Source: a bacterium | GTDB taxonomy: Bacteria; AUK180 | Assembly (NCBI GenBank): GCA_021162505.1 | Contig: JAGGYO010000167.1 | Span: forward strand, 1 to 14,020 | Direction: 5' to 3' | DNA: 14,020 nt | In this document: positions 1-5,817 of the stretch, one piece after another | How the letters are laid out: each line of letters begins with the position of its first letter | How positions within the stretch are numbered: position 1 is the stretch's first letter | Notes under the pieces: generated by a model | What the model was told of the DNA's origin: nothing | Database searches by the model: none | Seen by the model: only the letters and a program-made list of their open reading frames with translations | Translations under genes and position numbers: made by a program

Positions 1-1290
1 GATCTTATTTTTGGAATTCAAATGGGCGATCAATAGATCCCTAGGTATTCCACCTACTAAAAATATGTTCAGATGGTCCTTATCTCCTATTTGTTTGATT
101 TGTTGAAATAGATCTATAATACTCACAGAAAAATATTTTGAGAAATATTTTTTGAATGAAAGTAGAATTGGATGTTTTTTCCTGTCTTTTTGGGGAATGA
201 GTACGGGTTTGAAAAATACGCGAGGAAGGATCTCTTTGAATATTCTGTATGAAAGAATATATTTCCTAAATTTTATTTGAGGCCTTAGATCTTTTACATA
301 ATTATCATAATAATCCCAGAGCGAGATCTTTGAAGAAAGCACTTTATCTTTTATTGCTTTTTCAATATAGGGTTTTATATCAACGAATTTTAAATAAGAA
401 CCCAAGGATCTTTTAAAAATAAATTCAGTAACAGTATGTTTTAACTCTCTTTTTACATCATGATGGTTATTTCTTCTAATTACTCTTGTGCTGGCAAAGG
501 GATGTCCTTTCCCCTTTTGCAATTTGTTCAATATATCATTGACATTTAAATCTTTGGCAGCTGATCTTGCAGTGAGAAAGGTTTTATTTTTAAAGATGAA
601 TAATACAAAGATCCCCTTCAGATCTAAAAGATTTATCAGGTGATTCATTAGAAGAGAATACCCAAAGTAATATTCTTTATTGATATAATGCGAGATCATT
701 ATCCTAAAATACTTTGGACCAATTGTAACACTGTTATCAATAATTGATTTTATTATTTTAATGCCGTTTATGTCGATCTCAAAGAGTTTAATATAATAGG
801 GTATCCGGTGTATCATGGGTTTAAATTGTAAAAAATAAGCACTGGCACTGAAATCCGTCTTTTCAGTAGACCCGTATGTTAAATTTCCCGTATCCTGATA
901 AATACCCAATAAGGCAAGTAATGCTTCATTAGGGGTTATCTTCTTCAAATATTTTTTAAAACAGTTTAAAACCAAAGAAACATTGCTTCCAAATCCTTTA
1001 TTAGTATGGTGATCAAATATCTCTATTGGAATGTTCTTTATTTTTAATTCATTTAATAGGTTGCTGTTTAGATCACGATCTGAAAAAATAATTTTATCGA
1101 TCTCCTTTAATTTCAAGTCCTGTTTTTTGATAAAAGAAATTTCAATGTTTGTTTCCTTTAAAAAATTTAAAACAGGTTCCTCCATATTTTCAGGTTTCAA
1201 TATGAAACTATTGGTATAAACCTTAGTTAAAAGCATTGAAGAAGCGATGGCATCAAAGTCAGAACCATCATGTGTAATCACTAATATCAT
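1..1290 (-). CDS. DHH phosphoesterase fused to tRNA nucleotidyltransferase/poly(A) polymerase domain (3' end outside window)
   Basis: Translating the minus strand gives an uninterrupted frame of 430 codons that leaves the window at base 1. The N-terminus has the DHH signature set: ITHDGSDFDAIAS near residues 5-17, FDHHTNKGFGSN near residue 92, and GIYQDTGNLTYGST near residues 130-143. A DHHA1-like GKGHPFAST follows near residue 260. Near residues 408-416 it reads IFLVGGIPRDLL, the start of a class II tRNA nucleotidyltransferase/poly(A) polymerase domain, and the window ends there. Such fusions are known in several bacterial phyla and probably act in tRNA 3'-end CCA addition or repair, with the DHH part as a phosphoesterase. 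The 130 residues between the two domains are basic and aromatic and show no recognisable CBS pair, which related fusions usually have. I chose ATG 1290 because AGGA lies 5 nt upstream; ATG 1314 in the same frame has no such site. The family is clear; the exact tRNA activity (CCA or A addition) is not. Confidence 0.88.
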   Translation of the reverse strand, partial: MILVITHDGSDFDAIASSMLLTKVYTNSFILKPENMEEPVLNFLKETNIEISFIKKQDLKLKEIDKIIFSDRDLNSNLLNELKIKNIPIEIFDHHTNKGFGSNVSLVLNCFKKYLKKITPNEALLALLGIYQDTGNLTYGSTEKTDFSASAYFLQFKPMIHRIPYYIKLFEIDINGIKIIKSIIDNSVTIGPKYFRIMISHYINKEYYFGYSLLMNHLINLLDLKGIFVLFIFKNKTFLTARSAAKDLNVNDILNKLQKGKGHPFASTRVIRRNNHHDVKRELKHTVTEFIFKRSLGSYLKFVDIKPYIEKAIKDKVLSSKISLWDYYDNYVKDLRPQIKFRKYILSYRIFKEILPRVFFKPVLIPQKDRKKHPILLSFKKYFSKYFSVSIIDLFQQIKQIGDKDHLNIFLVGGIPRDLLIAHLNSKNKI

Positions 1291-1341
1291 ACAATTCCTA
1301 TTTTTAAAAGCCATCAAAGTGAAAAAAAATTTTATTTTCAC

Positions 1342-1370
1342 TTGATTTTTTTTTATTTTTATATTAAATT
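1342..1370 (+). promoter_or_regulatory. Possible promoter for the preT-preA operon
   Basis: TTGATT (1342-1347) and TAAATT (1365-1370) are 17 bp apart, upstream of preT. The match is moderate and the sequence is very AT-rich, so chance matches are likely. Its -10 box overlaps that of the divergent promoter, so the two could compete for polymerase. Confidence 0.35.
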
Positions 1371-1396
1371 ATAGTTTAATTTTTTAAAAAGGTCAA
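1368..1396 (-). promoter_or_regulatory. Predicted sigma70-type promoter for the DHH-nucleotidyltransferase gene
   Basis: On the minus strand TTGACC (1396-1391) is followed after 17 bp by a perfect TATAAT (1373-1368). Transcription would start near 1361, giving a leader of about 70 nt before ATG 1290. The -35 box overlaps the ribosome binding region of the divergent preT gene. This is a match to consensus only. Confidence 0.6.
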
Positions 1397-1406
1397 GAGG
1401 TGAGAC

Positions 1407-2654
1407 ATGAGAAACACGGAAAAAGAAAAGATCAACATCAAAAATGAAGCAGAAAGATGTTTGTATTGCTATGATGCGCCTTGTATAAAGGGTTGCCCGG
1501 CTCATATAAATATTCCTGAATTTATTAAAGCTATCAGGGAAGATAATGTATCTCGGGCATCCAGATTAATATATGAAGAAAATCCCTTGGGTGCGGTATG
1601 CAGTGAAATTTGTCCTGTGGAAGAACTTTGCATGGGAAATTGTACTATGAATAAAATGGGAAAAGCGATTAATATCCCTTTGTTACAGCAATATGCAACA
1701 CATGCTGACTATAAATCGGAAAGTCCTATCTTTACGGGTAAAAAAGTTGCGATCATAGGTGGTGGACCTGCGGGACTCGCAGCTGCTGAATTTTTTGCCC
1801 GAGAAGGGATTAAGGTTACAATATATGAAAAAGAGAAAATCCCCGGAGGTGTATTGAATAAAACATTACCGTTCGAACGGCTTTCTCAAGGGGCAAAGGA
1901 CAGGGATTTTACTAAGATATTGGAGAATAAGTTCATTGAAATTAAATATAATTATGAATTACCGAAAAAACCTGATTGGAAAGAAATATTAAAAATCCAT
2001 GATGCCGTCGTTATTGCCACGGGATTGCGTTCCAAGCCCATTAAGATGATAGGAATAGGGCATAAGAATGTTTTCTTTGCCGACGAATTCCTTATGATGA
2101 TGCAAAAGAAAACCCCTAAAAAGTTGGGTAATCATATTGTTGTTATTGGTGGAGGCGATGTAGCTATGGATTGTGCAGTTCAAGGATTTAAATCTGCTAA
2201 TAAGGTAAGTGTATATTATAGACGGTCTCGTAGCGAAATGCCTGCTTCTACGGAAGAAAGAGAAAATGCAGATAATACGGGTGTTAGTATGAACTACCTT
2301 TCCTCACCGAATAGGATCACGAGAAATAATTCCGGCGAACTCTTTATTGAATTCGTTCAAAATAGATTGGAAGAGGTTAAAGGGAGGCGTCCAAGACCTG
2401 TTCCTATAAAAGATTCTAATTTTAAAGTAATGTGCGATGTCATTGTTTTTGCAGTTGGTCTTGAATCCGATAAAAAATTCTTTAAACGCTTAGGCATCGA
2501 GATGGGGAATGTCCTGCCGGAGATCGGGGAAGATTACCAATCTTCAATTGATAATGTATATCTTATCGGAGATATTACAAATGGCGGAGGTACCGTAGTA
2601 GAAGCGGTAAATATGGCTAAAGAAGTTGTCAAGATCATCTTGGAAGAATTTTAG
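1407..2654 (+). CDS. preT: NAD(P)-dependent dihydropyrimidine dehydrogenase, flavoprotein subunit (PreT-like)
   Basis: The 415-residue protein belongs to the FAD/NAD(P) oxidoreductase family of GltD, PreT and the N-terminal half of mammalian DPD; E. coli PreT has a similar length. Cysteines 18, 21, 26 and 30 (CLYCYDAPCIKGC) and a second group near residues 65-76 (CSEICPVEELCMGNC) are the N-terminal Fe-S ligands. GGGPAGLAAAEFF near residue 118 is the FAD-binding Rossmann turn, and VVIGGGDVAMDCA near residue 245 is the NAD(P)-binding one. VYLIGDITNGGGTVVEAVNMA near the end is the usual second FAD motif. The start has a strong AGAGGTGA site 3 nt upstream. PreT would take electrons from NADH and pass them through Fe-S clusters to PreA, whose gene begins 9 bp downstream. 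A glutamate-synthase-like small subunit is the main alternative, made unlikely by the adjacent preA. Confidence 0.87.
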   Translation: MRNTEKEKINIKNEAERCLYCYDAPCIKGCPAHINIPEFIKAIREDNVSRASRLIYEENPLGAVCSEICPVEELCMGNCTMNKMGKAINIPLLQQYATHADYKSESPIFTGKKVAIIGGGPAGLAAAEFFAREGIKVTIYEKEKIPGGVLNKTLPFERLSQGAKDRDFTKILENKFIEIKYNYELPKKPDWKEILKIHDAVVIATGLRSKPIKMIGIGHKNVFFADEFLMMMQKKTPKKLGNHIVVIGGGDVAMDCAVQGFKSANKVSVYYRRSRSEMPASTEERENADNTGVSMNYLSSPNRITRNNSGELFIEFVQNRLEEVKGRRPRPVPIKDSNFKVMCDVIVFAVGLESDKKFFKRLGIEMGNVLPEIGEDYQSSIDNVYLIGDITNGGGTVVEAVNMAKEVVKIILEEF

Positions 2655-2663
2655 GAGAAAAAA

Positions 2664-4505
2664 ATGAGAGACTATAAAGATAAACTTTCTTTTGACTTTT
2701 TAGGTGTACATTTTGACAATCCGTATATTTTAGCTGCTACTCCATCTACGGATGATGAAGAAATGCTTTTTGAGGCACTTAAAGCGGGCTGGGCTGGTGC
2801 TATCATCAAAACAACATCGGTTAAAGAGAACGAAGTGGACCTGAAATACCCAATGATGTACGGTCTTAAACACAAGGGCTCTAATCTAATGACATTAGGG
2901 AATGTTGATCTTATTTCGGAAAATCCTGTCAATAAGGTTGAAGCAATGATAAAGGTCTTAAAGGAAGAATTTCCCAATAAGGTCATTATTGCAAGTATAA
3001 TGGGAAAGGATAAAAAAGAATGGCAAACACTTACAAGAAAACTCGTTAAGGCGGGTGCAGATATGATAGAATGTTCTTTTTCATGTCCCCAGGGAAATAT
3101 TGGAGAAGACCCCGGCAGAATGCTTTCACAATCGGCAAAAGCAACTGAGATTGCTACCGGTTGGGTAAAAGGTGCTGCAAAAAACACTCCTGTTCTCATC
3201 AAGATCACTCCTCAGGTAACGGATATTGCAGAGATCGCTAAAGCGGTAAAAGCTGGCGGTGGTGATGCAGTAATAGTTTCCAATTCGGTATTAGGTCTTA
3301 TCGGTATTGATATTGAAAAGGGCAGACCATTGCCTACTATCAACGGTTATGGCGGATTTGCAGGGATTACCGGTGTATCGGTAAAGCCCATTACATTAAA
3401 AAATATTGTTCAAGTTGCTAAAAATGTTAAAATCCCTATTTTCGGTGTTGGCGGTGTATCAGATCATAAGGATGCCATAGAACTCATGATGGCGGGTGCA
3501 AGCGTTGTGCAAGTGGGTACAGAAGCAATGCATTACGGATTCAGGATCATTGACGGTATGCTGGAAGGTATGTATAACTTTATTGAAAGAAAGAAGTTTA
3601 AAGATATTACAAGAATTGTGGGTAAAGCATTACCTTATATCGTTCAGCATGATAATGTTCCATATAAAGAAGGTGACGAACCGGTTGCAAATATTGATCA
3701 GGATAAGTGTATCCAATGCAAGATATGCTATATTGCTTGCCAGCAAGGCGGACATCGTGCTATTTATACAGAAGGTGATGAGGTTTTAGTAGATGAAGAA
3801 AAATGTTTTGGTTGCGGGTTCTGTCCCTCGGTTTGTCCGGTAGATGCTATAACATTAAAGAAAAGGAAAAAACCTAAAATAAAAAAAGAAAGTGAGCCAT
3901 TATCCACATTGGAAAGCATACCCAAAACAGAAAAAGTGGTTAAATCTCAACATTCTACTGTTGTTCCCGCAAAAAAAGAACCGGCAAAACCCATTAAGAA
4001 AAACATACCTAATCCTGTTAAAAAAACTGCACCCGTAAAAGAAGTTCCTAAGAAGAAGATAGTAGAAAAACCAAAACAAACTGAAAAGAAAGCTGTAGAA
4101 AAAAAGATAGTGAAGGCAAAAACTCCCATAAAGAAAATCCCTGCTAAACCTGTTAAAAAGAAAGAAACTGTAAAACCAGCCCCCAAGAAAAAGATAGTAG
4201 AAAAACCAAAACCGACCAAAAAGAAAGCTGTAGAAAAAAAGATAGTGAAGGCAAAAACGGCTGTTAAGAAAACAGTTGTTAAATCTATTAAAAAACCAAC
4301 TCATCCGCCTGTTAAAAAAGCAATCCCAAAATCTGTTAAGAAAACCGTATCTAAATCCGAAAAGAAAACGATCCCTGCAAAAAAAATTCTCAAAAAAAAG
4401 GCAGTGAAAAAATCCAAACCCGTGGAAAAGAAGATAGTAAAAAAAACATCTAAACCGAAAGTAGAAAGTAAAAATAAGAAAACAAACTCAAAGAAAAAAA
4501 ATTAA
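2664..4505 (+). CDS. preA: Dihydropyrimidine dehydrogenase catalytic subunit (PreA-like) with long Lys/Pro-rich C-terminal tail
   Basis: Residues 8-320 form an FMN-binding dihydroorotate dehydrogenase-type barrel: CSFSCPQGN at the substrate loop, VLIKITPQ, and GVGGVSDHKDA with VVQVGTEAM for FMN phosphate. Two 4Fe-4S motifs follow, with cysteines 349, 352, 355, 359 and 381, 384, 387, 391. With PreT it would reduce uracil or thymine with NADH, or run in reverse. The E. coli enzyme ends at about 411 residues; this one continues to 613. The extra 210 residues are almost entirely Lys, Pro, Ala, Val, Thr and Glu, with repeated units resembling histone H1 tails, and contain an internal 45-residue duplication. 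The loop that carries the catalytic Cys in mammalian DPD (ACGQDP) reads GRMLSQS here, with no Cys, so the substrate is uncertain. AGGAG overlaps the preT stop codon, consistent with coupled translation. Confidence 0.85.
   Translation: MRDYKDKLSFDFLGVHFDNPYILAATPSTDDEEMLFEALKAGWAGAIIKTTSVKENEVDLKYPMMYGLKHKGSNLMTLGNVDLISENPVNKVEAMIKVLKEEFPNKVIIASIMGKDKKEWQTLTRKLVKAGADMIECSFSCPQGNIGEDPGRMLSQSAKATEIATGWVKGAAKNTPVLIKITPQVTDIAEIAKAVKAGGGDAVIVSNSVLGLIGIDIEKGRPLPTINGYGGFAGITGVSVKPITLKNIVQVAKNVKIPIFGVGGVSDHKDAIELMMAGASVVQVGTEAMHYGFRIIDGMLEGMYNFIERKKFKDITRIVGKALPYIVQHDNVPYKEGDEPVANIDQDKCIQCKICYIACQQGGHRAIYTEGDEVLVDEEKCFGCGFCPSVCPVDAITLKKRKKPKIKKESEPLSTLESIPKTEKVVKSQHSTVVPAKKEPAKPIKKNIPNPVKKTAPVKEVPKKKIVEKPKQTEKKAVEKKIVKAKTPIKKIPAKPVKKKETVKPAPKKKIVEKPKPTKKKAVEKKIVKAKTAVKKTVVKSIKKPTHPPVKKAIPKSVKKTVSKSEKKTIPAKKILKKKAVKKSKPVEKKIVKKTSKPKVESKNKKTNSKKKN
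4056..4258 (+). repeat. 68-bp direct repeat, 135-bp period, inside the preA tail
   Basis: Bases 4056-4123 and 4191-4258 are near-identical, with a few mismatches in the middle (CAAACTG against CGACCAA). The offset of 135 bp is exactly 45 codons, so the frame is kept. The repeat encodes KIVEKPK, then KKAVEKKIVKAKT, twice. This looks like growth of the low-complexity tail by duplication. Confidence 0.9.
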
Positions 4506-4557
4506 CTACTAAACGGTTTTTCATTAAGAATTTATATTTTCTTTAATTGTATAACTG

Positions 4558-4586
4558 TCAATCGTGACCTGATCAGGAATCCAGTA
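4558..4586 (+). repeat. Dispersed repeat, AATCCAGT type
   Basis: It contains GTCAATCGTGACCTGATCAGG followed by AATCCAGT. CCTGATCAGG is a perfect palindrome (4568-4577). It shares the GTCAT-like head, GACYTGA core and ATCCAGT tail with the units at 4743 and 5558. Confidence 0.6.
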
Positions 4587-4695
4587 GTTTTCAAATCTTT
4601 ATTCCCTCATATACTCATATACCCATTCACTCATCATACTGCTTTCTTCAACTCAATATTCACAACTTATAACTCAAAACTTAATTCCATTACCT

Positions 4696-4735
4696 GTCAT
4701 TCAGAGGAAACAAAGTTTCCGTAGGAATCTCATTT
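4696..4735 (+). repeat. Dispersed hairpin repeat, CATTCAGAGG type, copy 1
   Basis: GTCATTCAGA leads into the hairpin GGAAAC-AAA-GTTTCC (4706-4720), then GTAGGAATCTCATTT. It is near-identical to 4809-4848 and, inverted, to 12664-12700, so it is a dispersed REP-like unit of this genome. Confidence 0.85.
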
Positions 4736-4742
4736 CTTTTCC

Positions 4743-4775
4743 GTCATTATCGGACTTGACCCGATAATCCAGTAT
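4743..4775 (+). repeat. Dispersed hairpin repeat, AATCCAGT type
   Basis: TTATCGG (4747-4753) pairs perfectly with CCGATAA (4761-4767) around a 7-nt loop, within GTCAT...AATCCAGT. A diverged inverted copy lies at 12744-12774. Confidence 0.75.
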
Positions 4776-4808
4776 TTTCTTTTCCTTTTCATTTTTCATT
4801 TGTATTCG

Positions 4809-4848
4809 GTCATTCAGAGGAAACAAAGTTTCCGTAGAAATCTCATTT
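4809..4848 (+). repeat. Dispersed hairpin repeat, CATTCAGAGG type, copy 2
   Basis: Same as copy 1 at 4696 except GTAGAAATCT in place of GTAGGAATCT. The stem GGAAAC/GTTTCC is intact. Confidence 0.85.
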
Positions 4849-4925
4849 ATTAAATTTATCTTATTATTGCAACTATTTTACTATTAATTTTTTATTTACA
4901 CCATCCAAGAATTTAACAAATTTAA

Positions 4926-4937
4926 AACACCGTCCCC
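4926..4937 (+). repeat. AACACCGTCCCC element, left copy
   Basis: This 12-mer recurs exactly at 5681-5692 and, inverted and slightly changed, at 12518-12528. Homology to the AlbA_2-family protein begins within a few bases of its right edge, so it marks the truncation point of the pseudogene that follows. Confidence 0.65.
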
Positions 4938-5090
4938 CTTTTTACTGAGGGAAAATGTACAGGTATTCCTACGATATGGGAAGAAATGAAAAAAAATGGT
5001 TCTCCACCCTCCATATTTGAAACAGATAAAGAGAGAAGTTATTTTTTAGTAACTTTGCCAATACACCCAATGGCTATTAGAAAAGATAAT

Positions 5091-5114
5091 ACCCCCCAAG
5101 TTACCCCCCAAGAT
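5091..5114 (+). repeat. 12-bp tandem repeat, two units, encoding TPQ(V/D)
   Basis: ACCCCCCAAGTT is followed directly by ACCCCCCAAGAT. It lies in the linker of the truncated AlbA_2-type gene and encodes TPQVTPQD. Confidence 0.8.
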
Positions 5115-5177
5115 AACATTAAAAAAGATAATGAAATCAACTTAATAAAATTTGAAAAAATACTACATCATGATGGA

Positions 5178-5201
5178 GTAAATGAGGTAGTAAATGAGGT
5201 A
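5178..5201 (+). repeat. 12-bp tandem repeat, two identical units, encoding VNEV
   Basis: GTAAATGAGGTA occurs twice without a gap, encoding VNEVVNEV just before the winged-helix region. Whole-codon units keep the frame whatever the copy number. Confidence 0.85.
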
Positions 5202-5424
5202 GTAAAAAGGAGATTATTACAAGAAATACTATATATAAAAACCCATGAAAAAACACGAAAACCTGATATAGAAAAATTTTTTAACATCTCAAAAGCCACA
5301 GCAGAAAGGGATATTTCTTTACTTAAAAAATTGGAATTAATCGATTTTAAAGGTGCTCCTAAAATTGGTAAATATATTTTAACTCAAAAAGGGAAAAAGT
5401 TATTAGAAACAAATAACAATAATA

Positions 5425-5462
5425 AAAAGGAAGAAAAATGATTAAAGATTATTTAAAAAACA
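5425..5462 (+). repeat. Junction repeat, copy 1 (end of AlbA_2-type gene and start of type ISP gene)
   Basis: These 38 bp match 7282-7319 with two or three mismatches; the last 25 bases, from ATGATTAAAG onward, are identical. Both copies span the ATGA overlap between an AlbA_2-type gene and a type ISP gene start, so the window once held two copies of the same gene pair. Confidence 0.85.
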
Positions 5463-5515
5463 GTTCTCAAATTGCGAAACAACTTGCTTCGCAAATTAAA
5501 AATGGAATTGGGTAA
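5438..5515 (+). pseudogene. Remnant start of a type ISP restriction-modification gene, upstream copy
   Basis: ATG overlaps the stop of the preceding gene and the frame reads MIKDYLKN, identical to the start of the fragment at 7295. It then runs into SSQIAKQLASQIKNGIG and a stop at codon 26. The second half does not match the type ISP start at 7295; it contains the 30-bp palindromic element found twice in the DUF1016 gene. The remnant is therefore a fusion of a gene start with foreign or repeat sequence and is unlikely to be functional. Confidence 0.6.
5468..5497 (+). repeat. 30-bp palindromic coding element, copy C
   Basis: It begins CAAATTGCGAA and ends TTCGCAAATT; TTGCGAA and TTCGCAA form a perfect 7-bp inverted repeat. 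Read in the remnant's frame it gives QIAKQLASQI. Copies at 10001 and 10184 have the same length, the same palindromic plan and the same codon phase (EIVSPLVTQL, QIVTPAVSQL). Confidence 0.65.
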
Positions 5516-5557
5516 CAGCCTGTTGCACTAATTATCGTCATAAAAGTTACCCTCTTT

Positions 5558-5586
5558 GTCATGCTCGACCTGATCGGGCATCCAGT
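5558..5586 (+). repeat. Dispersed repeat, AATCCAGT type, diverged
   Basis: GTCATGCTCGACCTGATCGG leads to GCATCCAGT. GCTCGA (5563-5568) pairs with TCGGGC (5574-5579) with one G-T pair. Head, core and tail match the units at 4558 and 4743. Confidence 0.6.
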
Positions 5587-5610
5587 GTCATTCAGAGTCT
5601 TTTTATTATT

Positions 5611-5639
5611 GTCATTCAGAGGCTTTAGCCGAAGAATCT
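5611..5639 (+). repeat. Dispersed hairpin repeat, CATTCAGAGG type, variant stem
   Basis: GTCATTCAGA is followed by GGC-TTTA-GCC and GAAGAATCT. The ends match copies 1 and 2, but the stem sequence is replaced by another that still pairs, so the hairpin is kept while its bases change. Confidence 0.65.
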
Positions 5640-5680
5640 AAATTTATATTGGTCAAATTTTCCATAACCGAAGTATCCGG

Positions 5681-5692
5681 AACACCGTCCCC
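5681..5692 (+). repeat. AACACCGTCCCC element, internal copy
   Basis: Exact copy of 4926-4937, here about 50 bp upstream of the promoter of the intact AlbA_2-type gene. Confidence 0.65.
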
Positions 5693-5741
5693 ATTAATCC
5701 TTTGGAAGTCAAACTTCCATCAAGTAATTCCCCAAAATCCC

Positions 5742-5770
5742 TTGACATAAGGAAATAAAAGTTGTAAAAT
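5742..5770 (+). promoter_or_regulatory. Strong predicted sigma70-type promoter for the AlbA_2/restriction operon
   Basis: A perfect TTGACA (5742-5747) is followed after 17 bp by TAAAAT (5765-5770). The start would be near 5777, leaving only about 10 nt before ATG 5788 and placing the AAAGGAG site (5776-5782) at the extreme 5' end. No promoter is obvious before the next downstream genes, so this may drive the whole block to 12494. Confidence 0.7.
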
Positions 5771-5787
5771 AATATAAAGGAGTTTCG

Positions 5788-5817
5788 ATGTCAAAAAGAG
5801 GGAAAAGCAATCTATGA
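5788..5817 (+). CDS. Nine-codon leader ORF coupled to the AlbA_2-type gene
   Basis: ATG 5788 lies 5 nt after a good AAAGGAG site and encodes MSKRGKSNL before a TGA that overlaps the next ATG as ATGA. The main gene's own upstream region has only a distant AGAGGG. Ribosomes therefore probably load at the leader and reinitiate on the main gene. No in-frame start lies upstream of 5814, and the main protein's N-terminus looks complete for its family, so a frameshifted start is less likely. The peptide itself has no recognised function. Confidence 0.45.
   Translation: MSKRGKSNL

Larger units (their letters stand above)
4506..4940. other. Gene-free spacer with dispersed palindromic repeats
   Basis: No plausible coding frame or RNA gene is visible in these 435 bp. 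The stretch holds four short repeat units, listed separately, and an AACACCGTCCCC element at its right edge. No convincing rho-independent terminator follows preA. Confidence 0.7.
4941..5441 (+). pseudogene. 5'-truncated AlbA_2/ATPase-like transcriptional regulator, C-terminal fragment
   Basis: The frame is open from just after the AACACCGTCCCC element and begins with FTEGKCTGIPTIWEEMKKNG, then SPPSIFETD and YFLVTLPIHP. That is the usual C-terminal end of the ATPase-like part of AlbA_2-domain regulators (often labelled RecG-related helicases). The AlbA_2 domain and most of the ATPase-like part are missing, and the breakpoint coincides with a repeat. A linker with two short tandem repeats follows, then a winged-helix region of about 60 residues (KPDIEKFFNISKATAERDIS, LLKKLELIDFKG). 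An ATG at 4986 would give 151 residues, but it lies inside the conserved domain and lacks a good ribosome binding site. Its last codons overlap the start of a type ISP remnant (ATGA), the same arrangement as the intact paralogue at 5814-7298. Confidence 0.8.
5516..5741. other. Gene-free spacer with degenerate hairpin repeats
   Basis: No coding frame is supported in these 226 bp. The stretch contains repeats at 5558-5586 and 5611-5639, a second AACACCGTCCCC (5681-5692), and a small hairpin TGGAAGT-CAA-ACTTCCA (5703-5719). A partial GTCATTCAGAG lies at 5587-5597. Confidence 0.65.

Noticed and set aside
1031..1219. 62-codon plus-strand ORF
   Set aside because: It is opposite the DHH domain coding frame, which carries the conserved motifs.
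1291..1314. Earlier in-frame ATG for the DHH gene
   Set aside because: No Shine-Dalgarno sequence precedes 1314, while AGGA precedes 1290 and the DHH domain starts directly after it.
2672..3208. 178-codon minus-strand ORF
   Set aside because: It lies fully inside preA, whose plus-strand frame has clear conserved motifs.
3496..3789. 97-codon plus-strand ORF in another frame of preA
   Set aside because: It overlaps the FMN-binding and ferredoxin coding region of preA and shows no conserved features.
3900..4304. Two long minus-strand ORFs rich in Phe, Leu and Tyr opposite the preA tail
   Set aside because: They are the antisense of the AAA/AAG-rich Lys-tail codons, which read as TTT/CTT; there is no ribosome binding site or family resemblance.
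4506..4940. Small RNA or terminator after preA
   Set aside because: Hairpins present belong to dispersed repeats, and none is followed by a convincing T-run at the right distance.
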